Shown: positions 1-7,117 of the stretch, one piece after another
How positions within the stretch are numbered: the stretch's first letter is position 1
How the letters are laid out: every line of letters starts with the position of its first letter
DNA from: Minisyncoccota bacterium
Lineage (GTDB): Bacteria > Patescibacteriota > Minisyncoccia > UBA6257 > HR35
Assembly: GCA_938036275.1 (NCBI GenBank)
Contig: CALHPI010000008.1
Coordinates: forward strand, 1-7,368
Direction: 5' to 3'
Length of the DNA stretch: 7,368 bases
The notes under the pieces: model-generated
What the model saw: only the letters and a program-made list of their open reading frames with translations
Database searches by the model: none
What the model was told of the DNA's origin: nothing
Made by a program: the position numbers and the translations under genes

Positions 1-2447
1 AAAAAGATTATTTACAAAAGTGGCAGCCAATTGTTGACAAAATCAATTCTTTAGAAAAAGAATTGGAAAAAATTCCTGATGATAAATTAAAAGATAAGAC
101 TTTTGAATTTAAAGAAAGAATAAAGAAGGGCGAAAGTTTAGATGACATTTTGCCTGAAGCCTTTGCTTTAGTTCGCGAAGCTGCCAAAAGAGCTTTGAAT
201 CAAAGACATTATGATGTTCAAATCTTAGGAGGAATCGGCCTTCATAAAGGAATGGTAGTTGAAATGATGACCGGTGAAGGTAAAACTTTAACCGCAACTT
301 TAGCTTTATATTTAAATGCTTTAACTGAAGAAGGTGCCCATTTAGTAACTGTTAATGATTATTTAGCCCAACGAGATACTGTTTGGATGGGTCAAATTTA
401 TTATTTATTAGGATTGTCAACAGCTTGTTTAGTTCATGAAGCTAGTTATCTCTATGATCCCAATTTTGTTTCTGAAAATAAAGATGTTCAAAGAGATACC
501 CTCGGTGCTTTTCAAGTTTTTCATGAGTATTTAAGACCAGTTTCGCGTCGGGAAGCTTATTTAGCTGATATTGTTTATGGCACTAATCATGAATTTGGTT
601 TTGATTATTTAAGAGATAATTTAGCGTACAAAGAAGAAAATTTGGTTCAAGTTAAAGGCTTAAATTACGCTATTGTTGATGAGGTTGATAGCATTTTAAT
701 TGATGAAGCGCGAACACCACTTATTATTGGTGGTTATGAAGCTGAAGAAGTTAATATTTATTATTTTTATGACGAATTGGCTAAAAATTTAAAACCAGAG
801 ATTGATTTTACCATTGACGAGAAAAAAAGAAAAGTTTTTTTAACCGAAGAAGGTTTAGATAAAGTTCAAAAAATTTTAGGTTATAACCCCTATGAAGTTA
901 TGGACATTAAAGCGACCCATCATTTAGAGCAAGCTTTATCAGCCAATTATCTTTTTCATAAAGATAAAGATTATGTTGTTAAAAATGGTGAAGTGATTAT
1001 TGTTGATGAATTTACTGGCAGGTTGATGTTTGGTCGACGCTGGTCAGGAGGCCTTCATCAAGCAATTGAAGCTAAAGAAAGAGTAGCTATTAGGCCAGAG
1101 ATGAGAACAGTTGCTACAATCACGATTCAAAACTTTTTCCGAAAATATAAAAAATTAGCTGGAATGACTGGTACAGCAGCAACCTCAGCTGAAGAATTTT
1201 TAAAGGTTTATAATTTGGAAGTTGTTGTTATCCCACCAAATAAGCCATGTATTCGTAAAGACCATCCAGATAAAATTTTTGTAACTCAGGAAGCAAAATG
1301 GCAAGCAGTGGTTGAAAAAATTAAAGAACTCCATCAAAAAGGAAGGCCAGTTTTAGTGGGGACAACCTCGATTGAAAAGAATGAAAAATTATCAGAGATG
1401 TTAAAAAAAGAAGGAATTGCGCATAATCTTTTAAATGCTAAAAATCATGAAGAAGAAGGTAAAATCATTGCTCAAGCAGGAAAATTGGGGATGGTGACTG
1501 TGGCAACTAATATGGCTGGTCGCGGTGTTGATATTATTTTAGGAGGCAATCCACCTGATCCTGAAGAAGCAAAAAAAGTTAGAGAACTCGGAGGGCTTTT
1601 TGTTATTGGTACGGAAAGACACGAGGCCCGCCGAGTTGATAATCAGTTAAGAGGCCGAGCTGGTCGCCAAGGTGATCCAGGTGAAACCCAATTTTTTATT
1701 TCTTTAGAAGATGACCTGATAAGAATTTTCGGCGGTGAAAAAATAAAACAAATTGTTGAAAAATTTAATTTACCCAAAGATCAACCAATTGAGCATCAAT
1801 TAATAACCAAAGCCATTGAAGAAGCTCAAGCTAAAGTTGAGGGTTTTAATTTTGACATTCGTAAACATTTATTAGAATATGATGATGTTATTAATGCTCA
1901 AAGAGAAAAGATTTATTCCGAAAGAAGAGAATTTTTACTAAATCTTAAAGATGCCGAGGAATTTTTGAAAGAAGAGTTTGAAAAATTAAAAGAAGAAGGC
2001 GCTGAAATTAAAAGATTTATTTTTGGTAATGAAGAAAACATTGAAGAAATTTTTTGGAAAAAGTTTAACGGACTAAAAGAATTTTTAAAAGAAGATTTTA
2101 AAAATTTACTTAAAACAATAATCTTGCAAGTTTATGATTATTTATGGAAAGAACACCTCCACTACTTAGAAGATCTAAAAAGCTCAGTGAGTTTTCGTGG
2201 TTATGGCCAAAGAGATCCTTTGGTTGCTTTTAAAAAAGAAGCTTATGAAGCCTTTATTAATTTTCATCAAGTTTTAAGAATAAATGTTTTTCAAATATTT
2301 ATGAATGTTCAAATTCAAATTCCTAAAATCGAAGTTGGCCGAAATGAACCTTGTCCTTGTGGTTCAGGCAAAAAATATAAAAAATGTGGCTTACTTAATA
2401 CTCCTGAACATCAAGAAAGAATGAAAAATTTAGCTTCCAGCCGTTAA
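1..2447 (+). CDS. secA: Protein translocase subunit SecA, 5'-truncated by the window edge
   Basis: SecA is the ATP-driven motor that pushes unfolded preproteins through the SecYEG channel. The reading frame is open from base 3, and residues upstream of the TTG at 63 already match SecA (a KWQPIVDKIN-like stretch), so the true start lies left of the window. The visible part is 814 residues, numbered from base 3. Seen: Walker A GEGKT (91-95), DEVD Walker B (226-229) followed by the SILIDEARTPLII signature, NMAGRGVD (503-510), QLRGRAGRQGDPGE (548-561, arginine fingers), a YDDV motif (626), the scaffold helix WKEHL (715), RGYGQRDPL (732) and a C-terminal SEC-C zinc motif (Cys 784, 786, 795). Oddities: about 30 extra residues at roughly 147-180, a helical-wing region about 40 residues shorter than in E. 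coli (from memory), and Gly instead of His/Cys after the third zinc cysteine. Identity is certain; promoter and start cannot be seen. Confidence 0.98.
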   Translation, partial: KDYLQKWQPIVDKINSLEKELEKIPDDKLKDKTFEFKERIKKGESLDDILPEAFALVREAAKRALNQRHYDVQILGGIGLHKGMVVEMMTGEGKTLTATLALYLNALTEEGAHLVTVNDYLAQRDTVWMGQIYYLLGLSTACLVHEASYLYDPNFVSENKDVQRDTLGAFQVFHEYLRPVSRREAYLADIVYGTNHEFGFDYLRDNLAYKEENLVQVKGLNYAIVDEVDSILIDEARTPLIIGGYEAEEVNIYYFYDELAKNLKPEIDFTIDEKKRKVFLTEEGLDKVQKILGYNPYEVMDIKATHHLEQALSANYLFHKDKDYVVKNGEVIIVDEFTGRLMFGRRWSGGLHQAIEAKERVAIRPEMRTVATITIQNFFRKYKKLAGMTGTAATSAEEFLKVYNLEVVVIPPNKPCIRKDHPDKIFVTQEAKWQAVVEKIKELHQKGRPVLVGTTSIEKNEKLSEMLKKEGIAHNLLNAKNHEEEGKIIAQAGKLGMVTVATNMAGRGVDIILGGNPPDPEEAKKVRELGGLFVIGTERHEARRVDNQLRGRAGRQGDPGETQFFISLEDDLIRIFGGEKIKQIVEKFNLPKDQPIEHQLITKAIEEAQAKVEGFNFDIRKHLLEYDDVINAQREKIYSERREFLLNLKDAEEFLKEEFEKLKEEGAEIKRFIFGNEENIEEIFWKKFNGLKEFLKEDFKNLLKTIILQVYDYLWKEHLHYLEDLKSSVSFRGYGQRDPLVAFKKEAYEAFINFHQVLRINVFQIFMNVQIQIPKIEVGRNEPCPCGSGKKYKKCGLLNTPEHQERMKNLASSR

Positions 2448-2532
2448 CCTCTAAACATTATAAAATGCTAGAGCAAAATATAATCGATCAGCTAATCAAT
2501 AGAGTTTTCTTACTTCGACTAATTATTAAATT

Positions 2533-2549
2533 TTGGTAGAGTAAAATAT
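2533..2549 (+). repeat. Dispersed intergenic repeat, copy 1
   Basis: The 17-mer TTGGTAGAGTAAAATAT matches 5943-5959 at 16 of 17 positions. Its first 13 bases also match the opposite strand at 5912-5924 exactly. A degenerate inverted partner (TTACTTCGACTAA, near 2510-2522) lies just upstream, as if this were a decayed form of the hairpin at 5912-5955. All copies lie between genes. Function is unknown; it may be part of a terminator family or a remnant of a small mobile element. Confidence 0.5.
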
Positions 2550-2592
2550 ATTGATTTACGAAGTTAATAGATTATTTTTTATAAGTAAATTA

Positions 2593-2601
2593 TGATATGA
2601 T
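2593..2601 (+). promoter_or_regulatory. Probable extended -10 promoter of the tRNA-Leu/tRNA-Ser unit
   Basis: TGATATGAT fits the extended -10 pattern (TGN then a TATAAT-like hexamer), in the same local context (TTATGATAT) seen before rplT. Transcription would start near 2608, leaving a leader of about 50 bases before tRNA-Leu. No good -35 box sits 17 bases upstream, which is usual for extended -10 promoters. The rival candidate is at 2624-2652. Confidence 0.45.
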
Positions 2602-2623
2602 AAAATTAAATTAAAATTCATAA

Positions 2624-2652
2624 TTGACTAAGGATAAGAGTTTTGTTTATCT
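2624..2652 (+). promoter_or_regulatory. Alternative tRNA promoter, TTGACT-17-TTATCT
   Basis: TTGACT (2624-2629) and TTATCT (2647-2652) are separated by exactly 17 bases. Transcription would begin near 2659, only one or two bases before the mature 5' end of tRNA-Leu, giving an almost leaderless tRNA precursor. The hexamers are imperfect, so this competes with the extended -10 at 2593; both may be used. Confidence 0.35.
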
Positions 2653-2660
2653 TGTTATTT

Positions 2661-2745
2661 GCCTGGGTGGCGGAATCGGCAGACGCAGCGGACTCAAAAT
2701 CCGCTGGCCGCTAAGGCCGTGTGGGTTCGACTCCCACCCCAGGCA
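2661..2745 (+). tRNA. tRNA-Leu (anticodon CAA)
   Basis: Class II tRNA of 85 bases reading UUG. The acceptor arms GCCTGGG (2661-2667) and CCCAGGC (2738-2744) pair fully, with discriminator A at 2745. The anticodon stem 2688-2692/2700-2704 encloses loop CTCAAAA with anticodon CAA at 2695-2697. The long variable arm has a GGCC/GGCC stem (2706-2709/2715-2718). The T arm is GTGGG-TTCGACT-CCCAC (2721-2737). The next bases are CTTA, so CCA is not encoded and must be added by a nucleotidyltransferase. Confidence 0.97.
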
Positions 2746-2749
2746 CTTA

Positions 2750-2836
2750 GGAAGGGTGCCGGAGCGGTCTAACGGGACGGCCTGGAGAGCCGTGCCCTCG
2801 CAAGAGGGCTCGTGGGTTCAAATCCCACCCCTTCCG
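2750..2836 (+). tRNA. tRNA-Ser (anticodon GGA)
   Basis: Class II tRNA of 87 bases reading UCC and UCU. The acceptor arms GGAAGGG (2750-2756) and CCCTTCC (2829-2835) pair fully, with discriminator G at 2836, as usual for serine tRNAs. The anticodon stem ACGGC/GCCGT encloses CTGGAGA with anticodon GGA at 2784-2786. The variable arm is a six-pair stem, 2794-2799 with 2804-2809, capped by a GCAA (GNRA) tetraloop. The T arm is at 2812-2828. CCA is not encoded (CCT follows). It starts 4 bases after tRNA-Leu, so the two are surely cotranscribed. Confidence 0.97.
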
Positions 2837-2854
2837 CCTTATTCTTGACACTTA

Positions 2855-2863
2855 TGTTATAAT
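2855..2863 (+). promoter_or_regulatory. Extended -10 promoter of groES-groEL
   Basis: TGTTATAAT is an exact extended -10 element, 19 bases after the end of tRNA-Ser. Nothing like a -35 box lies 17 bases upstream. The TTGACA at 2845-2850 is only 7 bases from TATAAT, too close to act as its -35. Transcription should start near 2870, just before the CIRCE-like operator, giving a leader of about 59 bases. Confidence 0.65.
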
Positions 2864-2872
2864 TAAAATGAA

Positions 2873-2899
2873 TTATCACTCAAAATAGTCAGGTGATAA
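2873..2899. promoter_or_regulatory. Diverged CIRCE-like operator (probable HrcA binding site)
   Basis: TTATCACTC, 9 bases, then AGGTGATAA. The known CIRCE element is TTAGCACTC-N9-GAGTGCTAA: spacing is identical and 14 of 18 arm positions match. The fourth base of the left arm is T instead of G and its partner in the right arm is A instead of C, so the outer seven base pairs stay perfectly symmetric. It lies at the expected transcription start of groES, the standard place for HrcA repression of chaperonin genes. That HrcA is the ligand is inferred; hrcA is not in the window. Confidence 0.7.
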
Positions 2900-2928
2900 G
2901 GTCGCCTTAAATTTAATTTATTTTAAAA

Positions 2929-4880
<1,952 letters not shown>

Positions 4881-4881
4881 T

Positions 4882-4920
4882 GTTAGTTCTTAGCCGTTAG
4901 TCCTTGGCCGTTGCTAATTT
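4882..4920 (+). repeat. Tandem 14-base repeat downstream of groEL
   Basis: GTTAGTTCTTAGCC (4882-4895) is followed directly by GTTAGTCCTTGGCC (4896-4909), 12 of 14 identical, then by a partial third unit starting GTTG at 4910. The core TTAGCCGTTAG (4890-4900) recurs inverted at 4963-4973 and 4984-4993. The array lies just upstream of, and partly overlaps, the -35 region of the rplT promoter. TTAGC/GCTAA (4890-4894/4913-4917) followed by TTTT might serve as a weak groEL terminator. Confidence 0.6.
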
Positions 4921-4939
4921 TAATTATTTATGATATAAT
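4911..4939 (+). promoter_or_regulatory. Promoter of rplT, TTGCTA-17-TATAAT with extended -10
   Basis: TTGCTA (4911-4916), a 17-base spacer, then TATAAT (4934-4939) preceded by TGA, giving the extended -10 TGATATAAT. It is the most complete promoter in the window together with that of rplB. Transcription should start near 4946, about 55 bases before the rplT start codon. Confidence 0.65.
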
Positions 4940-4993
4940 TTCAATTAATATTTCAATTAATTCTAACGGCTAATTCTAAAGGGCTAACGGCTA
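4939..4993 (+). repeat. Direct repeats in the rplT leader
   Basis: Two kinds of repeat fill the leader. A 12-mer TTTCAATTAATA (4939-4950) is repeated at 4951-4962 with one change. Then CTAACGGCTAA (4963-4973) recurs as CTAACGGCTA (4984-4993), 21 bases on. The second pair is the reverse complement of the TTAGCCGTTAG core upstream of the promoter, so 4890-4900 and 4963-4973 form an 11-bp inverted repeat around it. L20 represses its own synthesis in several bacteria by binding its leader, but these repeats do not by themselves show a known L20 site. Confidence 0.55.
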
Positions 4994-5000
4994 TTTTTAA

Positions 5001-5348
5001 ATGGTAAGGGTTAAACGAGGAAAAATTAAAGCTAAGAAAAGAAGAAAAATTTTGAAATTGGCCAAAGGCTTTCGCGCGCCATATTCGACTAAAGAAAAAT
5101 TTGCTAAAGAAGCACTCCTTCATGCTTTCCGGCATGCTTATATTGGACGTAAAGAGAAAAAAAGAAATTTTCGTCGCTTATGGCAAGTTCGTTTGAATGC
5201 TGCTTTAAGACCTTTGGGATTGAAATATAGTTCTTTTATTCGTTCTTTGAAAGAAAAAAATATTAATTTAAACAGAAAAATCCTTAGCGAACTGGCTTTA
5301 AACTATCCAGATGTTTTTGAAAAACTTATTAAGCAGGTTAAAATCTAA
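5001..5348 (+). CDS. rplT: 50S ribosomal protein L20 (bL20)
   Basis: bL20 binds 23S rRNA early and is needed to build the large subunit. The protein has 115 residues, the usual length. The basic N-terminal extension (MVRVKRGKIKAKKRRKILKLAKGF) and the core signature RNFRRLWQVRLNAALRPLGLKYSSFIRSLKE are unmistakable, followed by the C-terminal LNRKILSELALNYPDVFEKL. The ATG at 5001 matches the family N-terminus (usually MPRVKRG). There is no Shine-Dalgarno sequence. In most bacteria rplT follows infC and rpmI; neither is here, and rplT has its own promoter and a repeat-filled leader. Its stop codon abuts the next gene (ATG 3 bases later), so the two are probably translated from one mRNA. L20 is a known repressor of its own operon, but no recognised binding structure is identified here. 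Confidence 0.98.
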   Translation: MVRVKRGKIKAKKRRKILKLAKGFRAPYSTKEKFAKEALLHAFRHAYIGRKEKKRNFRRLWQVRLNAALRPLGLKYSSFIRSLKEKNINLNRKILSELALNYPDVFEKLIKQVKI

Positions 5349-5351
5349 TTG

Positions 5352-5843
5352 ATGCTTCCCGGAAGTCATTTTTTTGTGGCTTCAGCTTTAAGTTTAAAGT
5401 TTACTTCTGAACCTTGGTTAGCTTTTTCAGTGGGATTTATTTCTCATCATTTTTTAGATTTCTTACCTCATCTTGATATGAATATTTTTCGCAATGAAAA
5501 ATATCGCTCAATAAAAAATTGGGATTTAAAAGTTTATTTTTTACTAATTAGTGAGTTTCTTTTTTTTATTATTTTGACTTTTTATTTTCTTGGCAATTTT
5601 TCTTTAGAAAAACAAAAGATTGCTTTACTTGGAGGTTTAGGCAGTCTTTTTCCAGATATCATTACTCTGTTTATTAATTCTTTTTTATCAGGATTCAATT
5701 ATTTAAATTTCTATCTTCGTTTTCATAAAAATTTTCACTTTAAATTAGAAAACAAATTTCTTAGTTATTTTTCAGCAATCTTAACCCAATTATTTATTAT
5801 CTTTTTGACAATCTTTATTTTTAATTCTCTGAATTATTACTAA
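5352..5843 (+). CDS. Small polytopic membrane protein, YdjM/PF04307-like (putative metal-dependent hydrolase family)
   Basis: The protein has 163 residues from ATG 5352; a TTG at 5349 directly abutting the rplT stop is the alternative start. The N-terminus MLPGSHFFVASAL, then SHHFLDFLPHLD (31-42) and GSLFPD (97-102), resembles the YdjM/DUF457-type membrane family, in which scattered His and Asp residues are thought to bind metal. Candidate ligands are H6, H32, H33, D36, H40, D42 and D102. Hydrophobic stretches lie at about 8-30, 62-80, 88-110 and 136-160, so it should sit in the membrane. It is very rich in Phe. The family call rests on remembered motif pattern only, and enzymatic activity is unproven. 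Position right after rplT implies cotranscription. No Shine-Dalgarno is evident; translational coupling with rplT is likely. Confidence 0.75.
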   Translation: MLPGSHFFVASALSLKFTSEPWLAFSVGFISHHFLDFLPHLDMNIFRNEKYRSIKNWDLKVYFLLISEFLFFIILTFYFLGNFSLEKQKIALLGGLGSLFPDIITLFINSFLSGFNYLNFYLRFHKNFHFKLENKFLSYFSAILTQLFIIFLTIFIFNSLNYY

Positions 5844-5911
5844 TCCTTTGTTGTTAATAATTTTTTTAGACTTTCTAACGCATTGAGCGAGCCGAAATTG
5901 CGAACTAAAAA

Positions 5912-5955
5912 TTTACTCTACCAACTTTGACGATCGTCAGAATTAGTAGAGTAAA
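5912..5955. terminator. Long imperfect hairpin between convergent genes, probable bidirectional terminator
   Basis: Arms 5912-5933 and 5934-5955 pair around a GACGATCGTC centre: ten perfect pairs at the base (TTTACTCTAC with GTAGAGTAAA), two C-A mismatches, one G-T pair and the rest Watson-Crick. On the minus strand the stem is followed directly by TTTTTAGTT, which fits an intrinsic terminator for the NUDIX-pilin mRNA. On the plus strand the tail is ATATTTTAAAT, a weaker fit. Its arm sequence also occurs at 2533-2549, so a repeat element is an alternative reading. Confidence 0.6.
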
Positions 5956-5959
5956 ATAT
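5943..5959 (+). repeat. Dispersed intergenic repeat, copy 2
   Basis: TTAGTAGAGTAAAATAT matches 2533-2549 at 16 of 17 positions and forms the right arm of the hairpin at 5912-5955. The left arm of that hairpin is a third, inverted copy with a 13-base exact match to the copy at 2533. Confidence 0.5.
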
Positions 5960-6000
5960 TTTAAATAAAAAAATTTGAGCCTTTAATTTCAAAATTAGTA

Positions 6001-7026
6001 TTAGTATAAATTATTGGGCATTAAGGTTTTGTCGTTGCCTATTTCTAAGATATTTTGATTATCTCCGCCATCAATACTTGTTTTATCTTCATTACCTTGA
6101 TATTTGTAACCTTCATATTCTAAGTTAGCATTAATTTCAAAAGTTGAACTTGCTCTTTTAAAAACATAAGAATAAAATAATTTATTTTGATAAGAGTTAA
6201 TTGGGTCATAAGGATAAGCAAAGAGTGGTTGATAGGGAAGAGCACTTAGATTGACAGGAAGCCAACCCTGACCATTATTTTTAAAAAATTCAGTTGAACT
6301 TGCTTGAGAAAAATAATAAGTTTTCGAGCCCCAAACCAATGTTTGATTTCTTAGATCCTCTTTATCAAAAGGAATAGAAATAAAAATTGTTGGACTGGTT
6401 TCATCAACACCTTTATTTATTGGCCCAAGATTTGGTGAACTGGTAACGTTTAAATAAGTATTTAAAGCAATCTCTAAGGCTTTTAAATCAGCAATTCTTT
6501 TACTGTCCCTTGCTTTTGTAAGATAGACGGTTGGTTTAAAAATTTGCGTCGTAATTGAAAACAAAATTAAAATCATAGCAATAACAACTAAAATTTCTAT
6601 CAAAGTAAAACCGCGAGTAAATTTTCTTCGTAAAAATTCCTCAGCATCTTTTAAAATTTCTTTATTGAAAGTAATTAATTCGAAAGCTTTTTCATAGGGC
6701 AACCAAACATAACCCTTATGTTCTTCGGAAAGTCTAACTTTTTGTGTTTTTGCTTGTGCTAAATAAAAAATGACATCTTTAATAATAAACTCATTTCTGT
6801 GTTTAAAAGAATAAGTTATTTTTCTTTCAAAACCTTTTATAATTTTGACATCTAAACCGGTTTCTTCTTTAATTTCTCTGAGAGTTGTTTTAATTGGATT
6901 TTCATGAAGTTCCATATGGCCTTTAGGAAAATCCCAATGTCCGCCTAAATAATTTAAAAGTAAATACTCTCTCTTAGCTCCTTTCTGATAAAAAACTATT
7001 GCTCCAGCTGATGACTCTCTTTTCAT
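6001..7026 (-). CDS. NUDIX hydrolase fused to a type IV prepilin-like (pseudopilin) protein
   Basis: One intact 341-residue frame with two complete modules. Residues 1-135 are a NUDIX hydrolase: GGHWDFPKG (28-36) leads into a perfect NUDIX box (G36, E42, R50, E51, E54, E55, G57), and EEHKGYVWLPYEKAFELITF (101-120) is the usual end of the Ap4A-hydrolase-like subgroup. Such enzymes split dinucleoside polyphosphates or other nucleoside diphosphate derivatives in the cytoplasm. Residues 133-341 are a prepilin: basic leader RRKFTRG (133-139), predicted cleavage G139/F140, FTLIE with Glu at mature position 5, a membrane helix (about 145-162), then a pseudopilin body (KARDSKRIADLKALEIALNTYL and later YPYDP). 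No in-frame ATG, GTG or TTG just before the leader would let the pilin start alone. An added cleavage by prepilin peptidase would separate the halves; this is inference. The ATG at 7026 precedes the NUDIX core directly. Confidence 0.9.
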   Translation of the reverse strand: MKRESSAGAIVFYQKGAKREYLLLNYLGGHWDFPKGHMELHENPIKTTLREIKEETGLDVKIIKGFERKITYSFKHRNEFIIKDVIFYLAQAKTQKVRLSEEHKGYVWLPYEKAFELITFNKEILKDAEEFLRRKFTRGFTLIEILVVIAMILILFSITTQIFKPTVYLTKARDSKRIADLKALEIALNTYLNVTSSPNLGPINKGVDETSPTIFISIPFDKEDLRNQTLVWGSKTYYFSQASSTEFFKNNGQGWLPVNLSALPYQPLFAYPYDPINSYQNKLFYSYVFKRASSTFEINANLEYEGYKYQGNEDKTSIDGGDNQNILEIGNDKTLMPNNLY

Positions 7027-7034
7027 TAACTAAT

Positions 7035-7040
7035 AGTATA
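7035..7040 (-). promoter_or_regulatory. -10 box of the NUDIX-prepilin gene
   Basis: Read on the minus strand this is TATACT, with its 3' end 8 bases from the ATG at 7026. Initiation at the usual distance would fall one to three bases before the start codon, giving a leaderless or nearly leaderless mRNA. No good -35 is seen (TTTTTA at 7058-7063) and there is no TG extension. It lies back to back with the rplB promoter. Confidence 0.4.
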
Positions 7041-7050
7041 ACTTAAAGAA

Positions 7051-7079
7051 TTGATTTTAAAAAGTTTTTTTGATATAAT
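7051..7079 (+). promoter_or_regulatory. Promoter of rplB, TTGATT-17-TATAAT with extended -10
   Basis: TTGATT (7051-7056), a 17-base spacer, then TATAAT (7074-7079) preceded by TGA. Transcription should begin near 7086, giving a leader of about 32 bases before the rplB ATG. The presence of a strong promoter here supports rplB being the first gene of its transcript. Confidence 0.7.
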
Positions 7080-7117
7080 TATCTTTGTTGATTGGAAGCT
7101 AATTGTCTATTTTTATT

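Larger units (their letters stand above)
2448..2660. other. Gene-free spacer between secA and the tRNA pair
   Basis: This is about 210 bases of very AT-rich DNA with no convincing reading frame. It holds one copy of a dispersed repeat (2533-2549) and, in its last 70 bases, promoter-like sequences for the tRNAs. No strong hairpin followed by a T run is visible after the secA stop, so the end of the secA transcript is not defined by the sequence. Confidence 0.7.

Noticed and set aside
109..297. A 62-residue minus-strand open frame inside secA
   Set aside because: It is an antisense shadow of a strongly conserved coding region.
63..2447. secA starting at the TTG at 63
   Set aside because: The frame is open to base 3 and the codons before 63 encode conserved SecA N-terminal sequence, so the gene enters from the left edge.
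2624..2848. A 74-residue plus-strand open frame
   Set aside because: It runs straight through both tRNA genes and has no protein-like character.
2845..2873. TTGACA at 2845 as a -35 box
   Set aside because: No -10-like hexamer lies 16-18 bases downstream, and it is only 7 bases from the TATAAT that forms an extended -10.
4890..4921. A strong intrinsic terminator after groEL
   Set aside because: The only stem is five base pairs (TTAGC/GCTAA) with a long poorly paired loop and a short T run, so it is kept only as a weak possibility under the repeat.
4882..4993. A CRISPR array
   Set aside because: The units are only 10-14 bases, occur in both orientations and have no regular spacers or cas genes nearby.
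4953..5135. A 60-residue minus-strand open frame over the rplT start
   Set aside because: It overlaps the rplT leader and start on the opposite strand, with no promoter or recognisable sequence.
6001..6624. A separate pilin gene beginning inside the NUDIX frame
   Set aside because: No ATG, GTG or TTG is in frame shortly before the leader, and the frame is continuous from the NUDIX start.
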